Shown: positions 35,901-47,111 of the stretch, in pieces
How positions within the stretch are numbered: the first letter of the stretch is position 1
Layout of the letters: the number at the start of each line of letters is the position of its first letter
Translations under genes and position numbers: made by a program
Assembly: GCA_015178975.1 (NCBI GenBank)
Contig: WHVD01000088.1
Span: 62,001 to 126,000, forward strand
Direction of reading: 5' to 3'
DNA from: Hysterangium stoloniferum
Lineage: Eukaryota; Basidiomycota; Agaricomycetes; Hysterangiales; Hysterangiaceae
DNA length: 64,000 nucleotides
Notes under the pieces: generated by a model
Seen by the model: the letters and a program-made list of their open reading frames with translations, nothing else
The model's database searches: none
What the model was told of the DNA's origin: nothing

Positions 35901-37573
35901 TTACTGTGCAGCAAGGCCTTCAAGCCTCCCACCAGACGTTTCTTCACGCCCCTCTGTGGAATGGACGGGGCTTCCTCCTTCATAATGTCCCCTCGAAATG
36001 TAATCTCCTATATAATTATCTCCAACGTCCTCAATGAAAGAATGTCCAATACAGCGTACGGCGCCTCGGAAGGTAGTGAGCCTGAGATTATTGGTCGTAT
36101 TGATCACGTTACATGACGAGTTGAATTCTCGCAGATCGAGAAAGAAGCGGCAAACGAGAAGGGTGGATATGCTGCAGTTGCCATTAAGATGTCAGGTGAA
36201 ATGCATGAGATAAATACTTGCCAGGACCCCCAGTTTGTGAAGTTGAAAAATGAGGTCTGTTCGCTTTGGAATGAGTAGGTGTTAAGGAATTCACAGAGGA
36301 TAAAAGATATTCACGGGAGGAAACTTAGAAGAAATGTAGAATCAGCTAAAGGGGGAAAGGAGGGGCAATCCCAATCCTTATTTCCAATTAGTCTCTGTAA
36401 ACTCCAGATGAAAATTACGCTGAGAAATCAAAATCAAAATTTTATCAACTGAAGTCACGTTAATTTAGCACTGACGCAAATCGGAGAACACCTGCGATTG
36501 ATATGGTCATATAAGAACATGTAGACTCAAATGCCGAGATAAATTACCTTGCTGCATAAGTAGATAGGTTATAGATTGTTTCCTCGATTATTTAATACCT
36601 CTTTGCAGCATAATCGTGCCCATGGTGTAGAACAATGTGGTGAATAATATGAGCCCATCAAACGTAATTATAAGAGCGGTTGTTGCTGTGACTATAAATA
36701 TCGCATGTCAACTCGAGGTCTCCAGGTATATGCAATCAGCTTCTGTACCCCTGTTTAATGATGTTAATTAATACACAATCGCGTGGAACTACCTAAGTCA
36801 AACGAACAGTCTGATGTTGGACCTAGAAATACAGTCTTCATGGACTAGGATAAGCTACCACACTCATGGGTATACCGGTCCACACATTGCAGTAAGTAAA
36901 CCCACCACATGGCAGGAGGCTTCTCCAAGATATGTGAACAAGATTGGAGTTAAGATATATTTGTTATCCCTGCTTATACCGTAAATCCTTGCAAGTAGTA
37001 CCCCTTACATCCCTCTTGGTTGAGTTATTTGAGAAAGTAAATGATAAATAGGTTAATCACCGTGTGGACTAAGCAGCGCGACAGTGTCCATAACATAAAA
37101 GGTGTGCCATAGTGCATTACATGCTCTATGGCTAATCAGTAAACAACTAACCTGAGGCTCAAATTGTACCACACACTATCAACTGCTGTAAGTCAAGGGA
37201 CATTTTCAGGCCCATCCCATCACGCACCTGTACCGTTCCAACTCTTAAATCAATGGCGGCAGAAAATATAAACTCAAGTAGGAGTGAATATCGGGCCATG
37301 ATGTACAACACAGATGCTAGTCTGATCCTACTCTTCCATACGAACTAGATTTCCGCTGGGAAGGTCAAGATTGTATCATAAATAAACAAAACTGAGATAC
37401 CTACCCGTCTATAAATATGGTAAACAACTGCGACTTCGTGTGGACAGACTTGGTGTTGCGAAATCGGTGTAAATCCAGAGGTTACTGGAAACCTTCGTCA
37501 GTGTTGTGTGTGATGAAATGGCATAAGGTAGTTACTCTACAGTTGCTGCTTGAAGTTCTGCCACGGATGCCAT
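35901..37573 (-). CDS. DUF6533 multi-pass membrane protein, copy 6 (diverged)
   Basis: ATG at 37,571-37,573 (MASVAELQAATV). Joined exons give LWIYTDFATP, then FIYDTILTFPAEI; later come the LARVY-type exon, an IGTIMLQ-like helix exon near 36,600 and a last exon with FLDLREFNSS, NTTNNLRLTTFRGAV and SFIEDVGDN, ending at 35,901. Splice signals match the other copies even where sequence differs. Whether it is functional is unclear: several central exons have weak matches. Confidence 0.52.
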
Positions 37574-37659
37574 GTGAGATTTTGGCAAGTACCAGTGCTG
37601 GGGACTCTTAGCTGCTCAAGAAATTAGATTATTAGCATTCTCAGTGCAGTATGTGACAT

Positions 37660-37704
37660 TATATTCAGTTTGCTAATATATATTAGTTGCAAATACTCTC
37701 ATTG
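37660..37704. mobile_element. Half copy of the palindromic MITE-like element
   Basis: ATTCAGTTT, then TAATATATATTAGTTGCAAATACTCTC spread over 37,660-37,704, matches the right half of the element at 21,918-22,021 and shows a complete GAGAGTATTTGC-type end in reverse. The insertion point differs from that in unit 3, so it is a separate insertion. Confidence 0.6.
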
Positions 37705-38990
37705 CAGGCGCTCGGTGAGAAGCAACTCTAAGCGGTCTGTCGCTTTGGCATAGTAACTTACGCAATTATGAATTGGACACAGGTTCGCAGCTACCAGCTC
37801 CATCAGAACCTTGATGAGAGTACTCATTTGAGTGCCAAGGAGTTCCATCATATAGCAAGTTACCATCACTTCATCATTACATAGCAAGCTGCCATCTGCC
37901 ATCTGCCACCTACTGTCTTCCATGGGTGGCAAATCAGTATAATAATGCACCTCAACTATATAGTTATGGAGTCGAGCTGTAACTGTGGTAAACCCATCTT
38001 GTACTAAGTATGTACCTGTATACCACTCTGCATCAGGTCAACTCCCACGGAGAGAGCCGTCAGATGTTTGTCGCTCATACACGTCGTTAGAAGAGCCAGT
38101 CTGCACAAGCGTTACACCCGACTTTCCACGAACATGTTTTTTCGTCACTGTTCTCATCTACTCACTCATCATCAACAGTCGTTCCGGAACCTGGGAAGAA
38201 CAAATCTTTCTTAACATTTTTAACATGCCACCTTTTTCGCCACTCTTATAATCTTCTCTCGGGCAGACCTCTTGCAGCACGTCTCACGTGTACGAATGAA
38301 AAACCCTCTGCACCATCTACTGTATTCCTGTGAGGTTTGACTCGCAGAGTAATTTATTTGTATGATTTTAGGCATTTTTTGGTGACCACGTATTTGACAA
38401 ATAATTAAGCATAAATATTCATATTAAGACTGGCGGTTTGATACAACTATTATATTTGCCCTCTATAATTACTGTGATTCGAATGGGATGCAATGGTACT
38501 ACATGCAACGACTGATTTGCACCCTCTGGACCGTCTACTGTATTCTCTTCAGGTCTGAATAGGTTCGGATTGTTTTGTGCTGCTGCAAAGAAATGCCGTT
38601 GGTCCTCTATTAGAGGTCAAGATTTCCCAGAAGATTTGGAGTGGGGAGCGCTTGCTGTTATCAAAGGTAATGTCAAGGTGGGATAATCACATTACTTGCA
38701 GATCATACGTTCTATGATTGCAAGAAGGAAAGCGGAGTCAAAACGCATAATAGGTCATGTAGTCAGATTCACTTGACACTGACCGACCCAAGTACTGTGG
38801 CCTAAAATCTTGTACCGAAGGGAATGTGTTCAACTCAACTAATATTCCCAACGATGACATCCATCTCTCTTCACAATGATCAATAAATAACGCAACAGCA
38901 GCTCGACACCATCATATATTCCGGGGAATCCGATGATGATGTTGTACCATTTCCAAACACTTACGTCTCACCTCTTAGAAGAGGCGAAAA
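37705..38990. other. End of array and intergenic sequence
   Basis: Decaying array spacer to about 37,960, then single-copy sequence. Two stretches (near 35,580 and 38,455) share a short repeat with GAATG(A/G)GATGCAATGGTACTA. No gene supported. Confidence 0.4.
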
Positions 38991-38997
38991 GGATTAA

Positions 38998-39405
38998 TTG
39001 TCCGTATCACACTCATTACCGCAACTAGCCGTGGGCCTTTGGGCATCCACGTCCGCACCCACCCCTCTTGCCCAACTCCAGAATTTTCAAGGTCCTGTAA
39101 AGTTAACCCAATCAAAAATTGGTGCGGTCGTTCCAACACCTTCGGAACCATCTCCACAATTACCGAAGAAGGCTGCAAGTACTAAGCGTCACAGCCCTTC
39201 ACCACCTAAACGGGCCCGACTTCGTCCTGCAGAGGCAAAACGTGCGGTGTATGCTCCCGATTATGACGCCGACGATGAAAAGATTCTATCGGCGCGAATA
39301 GAGCCTCGCCATGCCATGCAGACCGACCCAGATGCCAATGTGTTCTTGGATAATGGCATGGACGTAGACACAGAATTTACACCTCGTTCCACGATCCAGA
39401 AGTAG
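38998..39405 (+). CDS. Hypothetical protein exon, Pro/Ser/Lys-rich
   Basis: Open frame of about 135 codons without its own ATG at the start, so probably an internal or last exon. It contains a basic cluster TKRHSPSPPKRARLRPAEAK that resembles a nuclear localisation signal, then an acidic stretch (PDYDADDEK). It ends TPRSTIQK at 39,405. No domain recognised. Confidence 0.35.
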   Translation: MSVSHSLPQLAVGLWASTSAPTPLAQLQNFQGPVKLTQSKIGAVVPTPSEPSPQLPKKAASTKRHSPSPPKRARLRPAEAKRAVYAPDYDADDEKILSARIEPRHAMQTDPDANVFLDNGMDVDTEFTPRSTIQK

Positions 39406-39960
39406 GGAAGCACAGGTCCATCATCTTCAAATGACAAAGTCTCATCAAAACCTCTCGAAATCCTCCCTAGCCAAGAGGCTGAAGTGGAATTGATTATTAG
39501 CTTCGATAATGATTCAATTTGCCAGCAGCCTCTGCACAACCGTCCCCATGTAAAGCGCGTGCAATTAATATCATCGCTGGTATCAAGGCTAACGCCGAGA
39601 TTCAGGGTGCAACGCAGGCGCAGTAGGAATGAAATTGTCACTGTTAGGTTTAACGGATGATGGTAGTGACTTTTCTGGTGTGCCGAAGATGGAAAGTCCT
39701 GAGTCGGATACTTGTCAAAGGGTTAAACGCTAGGTGAGTTTTTCTGTTCATCTTTAATAATCAAAAAGCGTGCCGATCTAACGATCATATACTACACAGA
39801 CTGTCGTCTCCCACATCCCTCATACCAGCACATCCAATGAAGTAAATACACGACAGTCCATGCGCCATCCCCCCAAACGAAATGTGAAAGTAGAATTATT
39901 CCGTGACGACTCCCCCGGCCAATCCACACCTAGAATCACAACGTTGCATGCCCGCTAGAC

Positions 39961-40260
39961 ATGTTCCTCGCAGAGAATCGTCGCAGAGAAGCCCGCAAGG
40001 CCGGTGTCGAAGGAAGATGCGATACAGTGGCGTGGATGGCTGAGGCGTCAGTCTCAGATGGGTCGGATATTTCGCTTCTGCGGAGAGAAAGTGTGGAGAC
40101 GATAGAATGCATGCAAGCTCGATGTTTCTCTTTGAATCGCCCTTTAAATTCTTGGCAAGTCCACCGCTCTTTCCTAAATGCTTCTTTAAATCATTGGAAA
40201 GCCCACAACTGCCACTCCTCTCTAAATGCCCCTGAAAATCTTGGCAAGCTCATAGTGTAA
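39961..40260 (+). CDS. Hypothetical 99-residue protein with short repeats
   Basis: ATG-initiated frame. The C-terminal half is three imperfect units of about 13-15 residues with LN, W and H in common (SLNRPLNSWQVHR, SFLNASLNHWKAHN, SSLNAPENLGKL), encoded by tandem DNA repeats at about 40,130-40,250. Family unknown; could be chance. Confidence 0.3.
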   Translation: MFLAENRRREARKAGVEGRCDTVAWMAEASVSDGSDISLLRRESVETIECMQARCFSLNRPLNSWQVHRSFLNASLNHWKAHNCHSSLNAPENLGKLIV

Positions 40261-40749
40261 GGCTGTAGGTATCAGCCTCACTCAGCAACAGACAGGACAA
40301 TGCTATCTGATTGCGAATCGTAACGATATACAGTAAGACAGTAGGTGATAGGTAAGTTCTTTTTGTATGAGAGTAGCTCCGGAGAACAAAGGCACCAAGG
40401 CACAAGGAAAATGTTGTTCGAGGGGGAAGTGATCGCGGAGACGGGAAATTGATAATTGCGATCAGGGCAGTGAGACGAAAAAAGGGGAACAATCTCGGCG
40501 ACAATAGGCGAGCGGGATGGTGTGGCCACCAGAAGAGGGGTGATCGGGGAGACAATAGGTGAGCGGTCAATGTTGGTGTGATGTATGTTTCTGTCGTAAG
40601 ACCACCAGGATTACACATAGCTCCTTTCTAAATGTTGCTTTATTTTTAAACTGATTTAACACTACTGTCCTCAGCTTAAAGGGTGAGGGTGGGTGGATAA
40701 AATAAGTAGAAATGTTTTAAAAATGATAATGCATCAATTGAGCGTAAAA
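40261..40749. other. Intergenic stretch with short repeat shared with 52.9 kb
   Basis: Around 40,258-40,305, GGTATCAGCCTCACTCAG and flanks recur near 52,880-52,925. About 40,490-40,570 has a repeated GACAATAGGYGAGCGG motif. No gene supported. Confidence 0.45.
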
Positions 40750-40752
40750 TCT

Positions 40753-41400
40753 TTAAAGACTAGAGCGACAGAGTCGTCGCAGAAAACAAAAGGCGTGAGA
40801 ATCCTTCGTACGCTCGGCTGGACGTTGACTCAAACGCCGAGATAAATTACCTTGCTGCACAAGTAGATAGGTTATAGATTGTTTCCTCAATTCTTTAATA
40901 CCTCTTTGCAGCCTAATCGTGCCGATGGTGTGGAACAATGTGGTGAATAATATGAGCCCATCCAACGTAATTGTAAGAGCGGCTGTTGCTGAGCCTATAA
41001 CGATCATGTTAACTCGAGGTCTCCAGGCATATGTGATCGACTTCTGTACCCCTGTTTAATGACGTTAATACACAGTTGCGTAGTGTTAGCTAACTGAAAC
41101 GCGCAGTTTGATATTGGGCCCAGAACGACAGTCTTCATGGACTATGAGAAGCTATCACACCGATGGGTATACCGATCCACACATTGCCAGTAAGTAAACA
41201 CACCACACGGCAGGAGACTTCTCCAATATATGTTAACAAGATTGGAGTCAAGAGGTATTTGTTATCCGTGCTTATAGCGTAAACCCTTGCAAGTAATAGC
41301 CCGGCATTCACCTCGGTTGAGTTATTTGAGAAAGTAAATGCCAAATAGATTAATGACCGTGTCCACTAAGCGCCGCTAGAGTTACCAGAACCATCGAGGT
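40753..41400 (-). pseudogene. DUF6533 fragment, copy 7
   Basis: Contains the middle of a DUF6533 gene only: AGLLLARVYAISTDNKYLLT (41,300-41,170) and DGLILFTTLFHTIGTIRLQ with GIKELRKQSITYLLVQQG (to 40,845). N-terminal signature and last helix are missing. It resembles copy 6 more than copies 1-5. Confidence 0.7.
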
Positions 41401-42045
41401 GTGACTTATAACCCGAGTGAGAAACATCCACTAGTAATTGCACTAATGTGGTTTGTGTGGTTGGGATGAGCGTGTATGCCAGGGAATAAGCTGCCAGTGG
41501 ACTACTGGATCACAGAACGGGGAGGGTGCAGATGGGTGGAGGTGGGGTGGGCCGAGCTTATGTCGATCTGTGGCACTGTTGTGACAGGGGATAGGAATAG
41601 TGATAATATGGAAAATATAGATAGTCCTAAATATGCAAGAAAACGATTTTAAATTTTTTTGCTGAAAAGATGGCATAAATGAGGTCGCTCAGATCATGAT
41701 GTCCATGTAAATGAAATAGGTGTACAAGTTCTAACAAGGTCCAATTGTATAAACAACGGAGGATGAGCGTCCAGCCAAATGCACCTTGGCAGGAAGGAGA
41801 AGCTGGCAGAATTACTTTGTTCATCTGACTCCATCATAAGCCACCAGGCTCCAACCCCATGTTGGGATGGTTGAAAAATTGGTATACTACGAGCACGTCA
41901 GGAATAAAGTGCGAGTTTCTCACCACGAAGTTGACTCACTCTTCAAGATAAACTTGAGCACCTTCGCCTCGGCTGCTGAAACATCATAAGATTGGGTATT
42001 TCTTGTCAATAAACATTCATCCGTAACAGGATCGCAGTGCTCGAA
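41401..42045. other. Start of segment Y1
   Basis: First non-coding part of the second repeat family. About 41,575-41,830 matches about 58,588-58,865 upstream of segment 3. No gene supported. Confidence 0.45.
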
Positions 42046-42704
42046 AGTCATTTTCAGGATATACTCCAGAGACAATTGGCACGTAATAGAGAGGATCACG
42101 GCGTCTGTTATCACAGACCAGGTCGTGACGAGCATGTACCGATCAACAAGAAAGTGCTTGATTCATGGGTTCAGCAACTGGTATGTTAATCTTCTGTTTC
42201 GGGTATCGATTCCAATGTGTGGGACTTTTTGTTTGTTTAGTGCCGTGGTTTTGCAACTGGCCTAGAGCCGCCGCAAGGCTTGCTAGATTCATCAGGGATC
42301 GAGCAAGGCATGTCCGACATTGGGAGAGAAGCCATGAGTAGCTGGCTCAAACCTGTTATTCGTCATTGAACGGAAGTAGAAATCGGCCCCGGTTATCTTG
42401 TGGTCTGGCAATGGAGCGGATCGGGACGAAGCTACTGTACAGCACCAAGATCACCATGTTGGTTGGGAAGTGCTTCTTCAGCACAAGACGTGTGGAGGGG
42501 CACCAAAGGGGGGTTGTAAGGCTCATAGACACAGGCGAGGGGGAAAAGACAAGGAATAGGCTGCTGCTTGAAAAACAGCTAACAGTGGGACAATTGAGCA
42601 CAATTGTTAAAGAGGGGGTGGAACTCTTGAGGCATGTTCGTTCTGGTAAACGCCATCCATTGCATGCTAAAATCATTTTAAAGGATGCCATCTTACCCGC
42701 GTAA
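42046..42704 (+). pseudogene. Hypothetical gene Y, copy 1 (broken)
   Basis: Exon 1 (to 42,170, donor GTATGT) reads VLESHFQDILQRQLARNRED, then GRDEHVPINKKVLDSWVQQL. Exon 2 from 42,241 (acceptor TTTAG) reads CRGFATGLEPPQGLLDSSG and GREAMSSWLKPVIRH, followed by TGA where other copies have a codon. A one-base loss then moves GLAMERIGTKLLYSTKI into another frame. Family not recognised. Two more copies lie at 53.7 and 59.6 kb. Confidence 0.45.
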
Positions 42705-42905
42705 AGTCCGATATCCGGGGAAATGGCTTCTCATAAATACGTATACCGCCTTTATATCCGGCCTTGGCACTAGCGAAGAAGCGAATATCGGCAGGGTCAT
42801 AGTAGTGCTGGCGTATGTAATCGATCTCATGGTGTTTATTGAGGATTCGCCAGCTAAAATGGTTCCCCGCAACTTCCTGGTGACTGCTATGCTGTCGCCT
42901 CGATA
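42685..42905 (-). CDS. Hypothetical gene Z, copy 1 (exon)
   Basis: Minus-strand frame conserved with 60,203-60,440: NHFSWRILNKHHEIDYIRQ, HYYDPADIRFFASAKAG, IRIYEKPFPRISDFTRVRW. Protein-level conservation in the face of many base changes suggests real coding on this strand. Only one exon is seen. Family unknown. Confidence 0.4.
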
Positions 42906-43009
42906 TTCACACCTTGGCGGATACCTCTAAGCACCCTTAGACAATCGACCGTTCCGTTGGGGAATAAACTCTTTAAATTCATAAAGGATTATAAGTTATC
43001 ACTTGAGGG

Positions 43010-43926
43010 TCAATCCATACTCATAATGTTTGCATGAGGTGCCGTGCTAGTATGGGGAGAAATTGGAGGCACGGTTTGGTAAAAGTATCGGAAGAAACCG
43101 AATAGCATTATCAGCCCTGTCGGCCTGAATAGGTGCCAGCTTTCCCGATCCCCGCTGCCTAAGTCCTGAGCCAGTCGACTGATCGTGTCTGAGGCATCCA
43201 GGCATCCAGGCATAGAATTCCACAGAAAGGGTAACATAGCCTGCCACCAGGGTGCAGCATGGGAAAATATTCTTCTGCGTCGCCTTCGATAAGGTATGTT
43301 GACGAGTTCGAGTCCATTGCCAAAGTCTAAGCCTTGCCAAACACTGTACCATGACGGCCTAACAAGAAAATTCCCAACAGTCCCGTCGCAGTTACAGCCC
43401 CTGCTCATAGTTGACAAAGTCCCAGAAGCTCGTTCGTTTACCCACTGTGTCTTGTCGAGACCCACGCAAGGTCGAGAGAAGGTGACTAAGAAAGAGATGC
43501 AACAAATGCAACAAGACAAGAGGGTACGTGCATGCCATTTACTTTGAATATTTAGAGGAAGCATCACAGTTGCCGCAACTGTCCATGGATGTCGACAACC
43601 AGAAGCTCTCTCGTTCGTCACTTCCACTGACGGGGATCATAAGCCTCGTCAACAGGATCCTGCACCCTGTCCTAAAACGCCAAAGCAATCAGTCCCAGCG
43701 ATATTCGAGGCGTTGTTAACGCCCCACCAAGTACGCCAGTTACCACTGATGCAGTCTGTTGTAATGCCTCGACGTACAAGTTAGCTCGCAAGCAGAACCG
43801 AGTCAGTGATTTATCGACGAGGTTCGTGGAAATAGACATCGTCGCGGAGTTTGAAGGGACAGGTTTGTGTTTGGGTTTGTGTTTGGGGAGGTTGGGAGGT
43901 TGGGAGAGTAGGAGGACGTTGTCCAA
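43010..43926 (-). CDS. Hypothetical gene V, copy 1
   Basis: Possible start ATG at 43,924-43,926 (MDNVLLLSQPPNLP). A first stretch contains LVDKSLTRFCLRANLYVEAL and a Gly/Leu-rich hydrophobic end GVLGGALTTPRISLGLIALA. After an apparent intron, an open frame from 43,627 to 43,010 ends DTISRLAQDLGSGDRESWHL, FRPTGLIMLFGFFRYFYQ. A diverged counterpart occupies 55,030-56,720. Family not recognised; two hydrophobic segments suggest membrane association. Confidence 0.33.
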
Positions 43927-44378
43927 GACGGAGCCTATCTACAATGCGACGTGCGTGAGAAGAGAGAGAGCATTGAATGTGGATGGAAAGGAAATGAAAT
44001 AAAAGTGGAAGAGGCCGAGCTTGATTTGGGAGCTCCCAAGCTGTTGCGTCAGGTTGATGGATGCTTCATGGTTTGGCTTTGATTGGGTTGGCTAATGCTT
44101 CACTTCTTTTCCTCGTTTTATTTACCGGACCATAAAAGACGGCACAACGGACAAAATTGGACCTAGTTAGAATAGAAGAGGGGCAGCGAATGCCCAAGAC
44201 TCAGCCGCTGCGCACCGGGGCTGTAGGGAAACGACTAAGGTTTCACTTCATACCATCGCATACATATATACGCGCGCGCGGGTGAAAAATGCGCTCGTAC
44301 GATGAAAGGGAAAATATAAGCGGGTGGTCTAGTCCGATATACGATCTGGCAGTGTTCCCGCGTTTTGGGGTATGAGCA
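43927..44378. other. Intergenic stretch, CG-repeat
   Basis: No gene. Contains a TATATATACGCGCGCGCG alternating tract near 44,264-44,281. Confidence 0.4.
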
Positions 44379-44640
44379 TTGCCGGTTTTTGTCACAACAA
44401 CATTGTTCCTGTCGCTAATACGGGGGTTATCGTCGTTAATTTCACAATCTCCAGAGCCTAAAATTGTGTGCACGGCAGCGCGAGCGAATAGCCCAATCCC
44501 TGCTCTCCACGACTTCCTGGACTTTGTTGCGATGCATGGAGAGGATAGTTGGACGACGACCTTGAGTATTTTGATGCACGACGTACATTCGCTCTTCTGT
44601 CTGCTTGCGACTCTATTTGTCGGGGCGAGAGAATGGTGAC
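44379..44640 (+). pseudogene. Hypothetical gene W, copy 1 fragment
   Basis: Reads LIRGLSSLISQSPEPKIVCT, LHDFLDFVAMHGEDSW and VHSLFCLLATLFVGAREW, matching gene W of segment 3. The upstream exon is absent and the segment lies beyond gene V, so it has been relocated or the region between was deleted. Confidence 0.4.
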
Positions 44641-45060
44641 AAGTGACGAGTCAGCATCCATTTCGGAGTCGCTTAAAATTGAACTATACAAACGTAGGCA
44701 GCGTTACTACAGAAACAGCGCCCGTCGCTACCCGCCTACCTTTCCCTTTTGCATTCTCGTACACACTTGCCTATCACGTCTCGATATCGATAAATAACGC
44801 TGGTAAAACCTCCCAAGACCGTGTCTTTAACCACCTTGTTATGAATAATTCACGCAATTAAATATACAAAGCGCATATACCCAACAAATCCGCTGATGGA
44901 TTGAAGGTACCCAATAATCATCGAGCGCATGTTTGATTAGGAATATAGTTTTTTAATGTATGAGTTAATATATCTCCTAACGAAGGGCTTCCGCCGGGAT
45001 CGCCCTCCCACCATACCATTTGATCGCATGCAACGTCCGCCAATCTTTAGCCCCATCTGA
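44641..45060. other. Intergenic, no gene seen
   Basis: Nothing recognisable on either strand apart from short open stretches without conserved features. Confidence 0.35.
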
Positions 45061-45067
45061 TGTCATG

Positions 45068-45560
45068 TCACAGGTTTAATGTATACCAAGTCAATGCACG
45101 ACCGATGCCATAGACCCTACGAATGAATTTACTCGGTTTCCCAGATATAAACACCAATACATGTTTCTCGCCATTATACAGTCTCCACACTTGAGCCATG
45201 TATTTCGGCTGTTTCAGCCCTCCTGGCGATCCTCCACCATTTGATGGGTTCTCCAAGCCTCGTATAATTGCGACCAGTGTGACCACTGGTTGTGGAGAAA
45301 GAAGCGACACTAAAAGTAGAGACGGTGTCTCCATATTAAAACCACAATTCAAAAAGCAGGGGTAAATACACGTCCGAAAATCGGCTCAAATGCCATACAC
45401 GAGTCACGAACCACAGCCCACGGCCTCCCATGACCGACACTGAGCATTAGCGACTTGCCTATCATGGGTCCCCAGGGCACCCATGTCAGATTGAGCGCCA
45501 TTAAGAAGCATCCTTCCAACGCCTAAAACTGGCGATACCAATGATTCGTTTCTCAACCGT
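45068..45560 (-). repeat. Left arm of inverted duplication (hypothetical coding sequence)
   Basis: Minus-strand coding-like sequence: LLNGAQSDMGALGTHDRQVA, NAQCRSWEAVGCGS, then NCGFNMETPSLLL and EKHVLVFISGKPSKFI. The right arm is at 46,090-46,410 on the plus strand. The left arm keeps an additional segment of about 60 residues (VSLLSPQPVVTLVAIIRGLE and on) missing from the right. Family not recognised. Confidence 0.6.
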
Positions 45561-45689
45561 CTGGTCTTTCTGTGTCTTTGGCCGGATAGTGGTTGTGTAG
45601 GGTATCGGCCGATATGGACATCTAATACAATACTCTTATTTTTGTCCATAAATAATTCAGAATGCTCGTCATTCCGCTATGTCAAAATG

Positions 45690-45905
45690 AAAAAATGAAT
45701 TTACCGATTTGTCCTTTGACCATGCTCAGTGGGCTGATGCCTGACTTAACCCATGTACACCCAACCTATCATGTCAGAAGGTGATTTGCTGACTGACACA
45801 TTGATTGGTACAAGTATTTCATTACAAGCTTATTGAGCCATTGTAGTGCATTGACATTAAGCCAACCCATACTATTGTGTAATAGAAAGTAACGTGTCAG
45901 GCTGT
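45690..45905 (-). mobile_element. 270-bp element family, inverted copy
   Basis: The reverse complement aligns with the 17,553-17,822 element through AATAGTATGGGTTG, AATAAGCTTGTAAT, ATCAATGTGTCAGTCAG, TGACATGATAGGTT and GTGTACATGG. It lies between the arms of the inverted duplication. Confidence 0.65.
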
Positions 45906-45999
45906 GTGGGACACTCGACAATTGCGATTAATCGCCTGAATAAATATCTATGCAAACTGCTCAGCATTTCTTGATCTTCCAAGTTCGGATGATACATGG

Positions 46000-46740
46000 T
46001 TGCTTATTGCAATCGATGATATTTTTGGCGGCGCTATGAGATCGCCCATTGGTATAACGTCGTTCCTTACCACCCCAGGTTTATTCTGCACTACCACCAT
46101 GCTTCTTAATGGCGCTGAATCTGACATGGGTGCCCATGATAGGGAAGTCGCTAATATTCAGTGTCGGTCATGGGAGGCCGTGGGCTGTGGTACGTGACTC
46201 GTGTATGGTATTTGAGGCGATTTTCGGACGTCTCGGGGATCAAATTCTGTATTTGCCCCTGCTTTTTGAATTGTGGTTTTAATATGGAAACATCGTCTCT
46301 ACTTTTAGCTTGGCTTCAAAACAGCCGAAATACATGGCTCAAGTATAATGACGAGAAACATGTATTGGTGTTTATATCTGGGAAGCCGAGTAAATTCATT
46401 GACCACCTCATTTCCGCCTCCTCCGCCATACTCATATTACTCCCACAGCACCGATGTCCACACTGCCTCGCAAAGATTCTTATCAGTCGTCCTTAACCAG
46501 TATGTCTCGGATACCCAGTTCAAGGTGTTGGATATACTGACCAATACGTCTATATTACTTGGCTACCAGCTCCTGGGTTTCAACAGGGGTTTTAGTCCCT
46601 TCTTGGCTGCCGTCACAGGATTCAAGCTATTCACACACCTCAAGTTGAACCTGGAGCAGGCTGCAGGATTATTTGGTTGGCTTCCCGGGAGTGACATGAA
46701 ACGCTCCTTGTATTCGGTTTGTTACAGTAATGTGTGAGTG
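46000..46740 (+). CDS. Right arm of inverted duplication, hypothetical gene
   Basis: 46,090-46,410 mirrors the left arm: LLNGAESDMGAHDREVANIQ, CRSWEAVGCGT, NCGFNMETSSLLLAWLQNSR, EKHVLVFISGKPSKFI. The frame then changes and continues with DTQFKVLDILTNTSILLGYQ, GFNRGFSPFLAAVTG and LEQAAGLFGWLPGSDMKRSL, so an intron or a frameshift lies near 46,400-46,450. No family recognised. Confidence 0.4.
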
Positions 46741-47111
46741 GTGGTGGCTCTTATTTGTTGCCTGCTATATCATCACTTGCCGGTTGCACTCCCTCTAGAC
46801 GGCATCCATTCTCAAAAGACAGCCTTGCGACGGTGTTGATGAGCAAGCGATTCAGAGGCAGACCCAGCTCCGTCGCGCACTTGCCACACGCGCCGCATGT
46901 ACAAATCCAGGAGATGATCTGTCGTGAGCTCAAGCAACGGTGAGTGTTATGTGCAGCGAACGAACAGTTATATACTTGACAATAATTTTCTAGACATGCT
47001 GCGGTGATCGGCGGTGCCTGTATTGGCTTGATACACATCGCTCTGGTATTCAGGCTGCTCGGCGCCATCGTGTACTTCCCACACTCTCGTCTTCAAAACG
47101 CGCACGTCTAG
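46741..47111 (+). CDS. Possible upstream exons of the acidic repeat protein
   Basis: Plus-strand stretch ALATRAACTNPGDDLS, then after a CTAG acceptor near 46,994 a hydrophobic stretch HAAVIGGACIGLIHIALVF that could be a membrane segment. A TAG stands in the same frame just before the repeat region (near 47,109), or serves as another acceptor. Weakly supported. Confidence 0.3.

Larger units (their letters stand above)
33775..37960. repeat. Array unit 6 (diverged, no CBM19)
   Basis: Begins like other units, but after gene P (to about 34,533) homology is lost; CBM19 is absent and unrelated sequence fills 34,540-35,330. Homology returns near 35,345 and continues through DUF6533 copy 6 with clearly greater divergence than among units 1-5, so this looks like an older or differently evolving unit. 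Confidence 0.75.
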
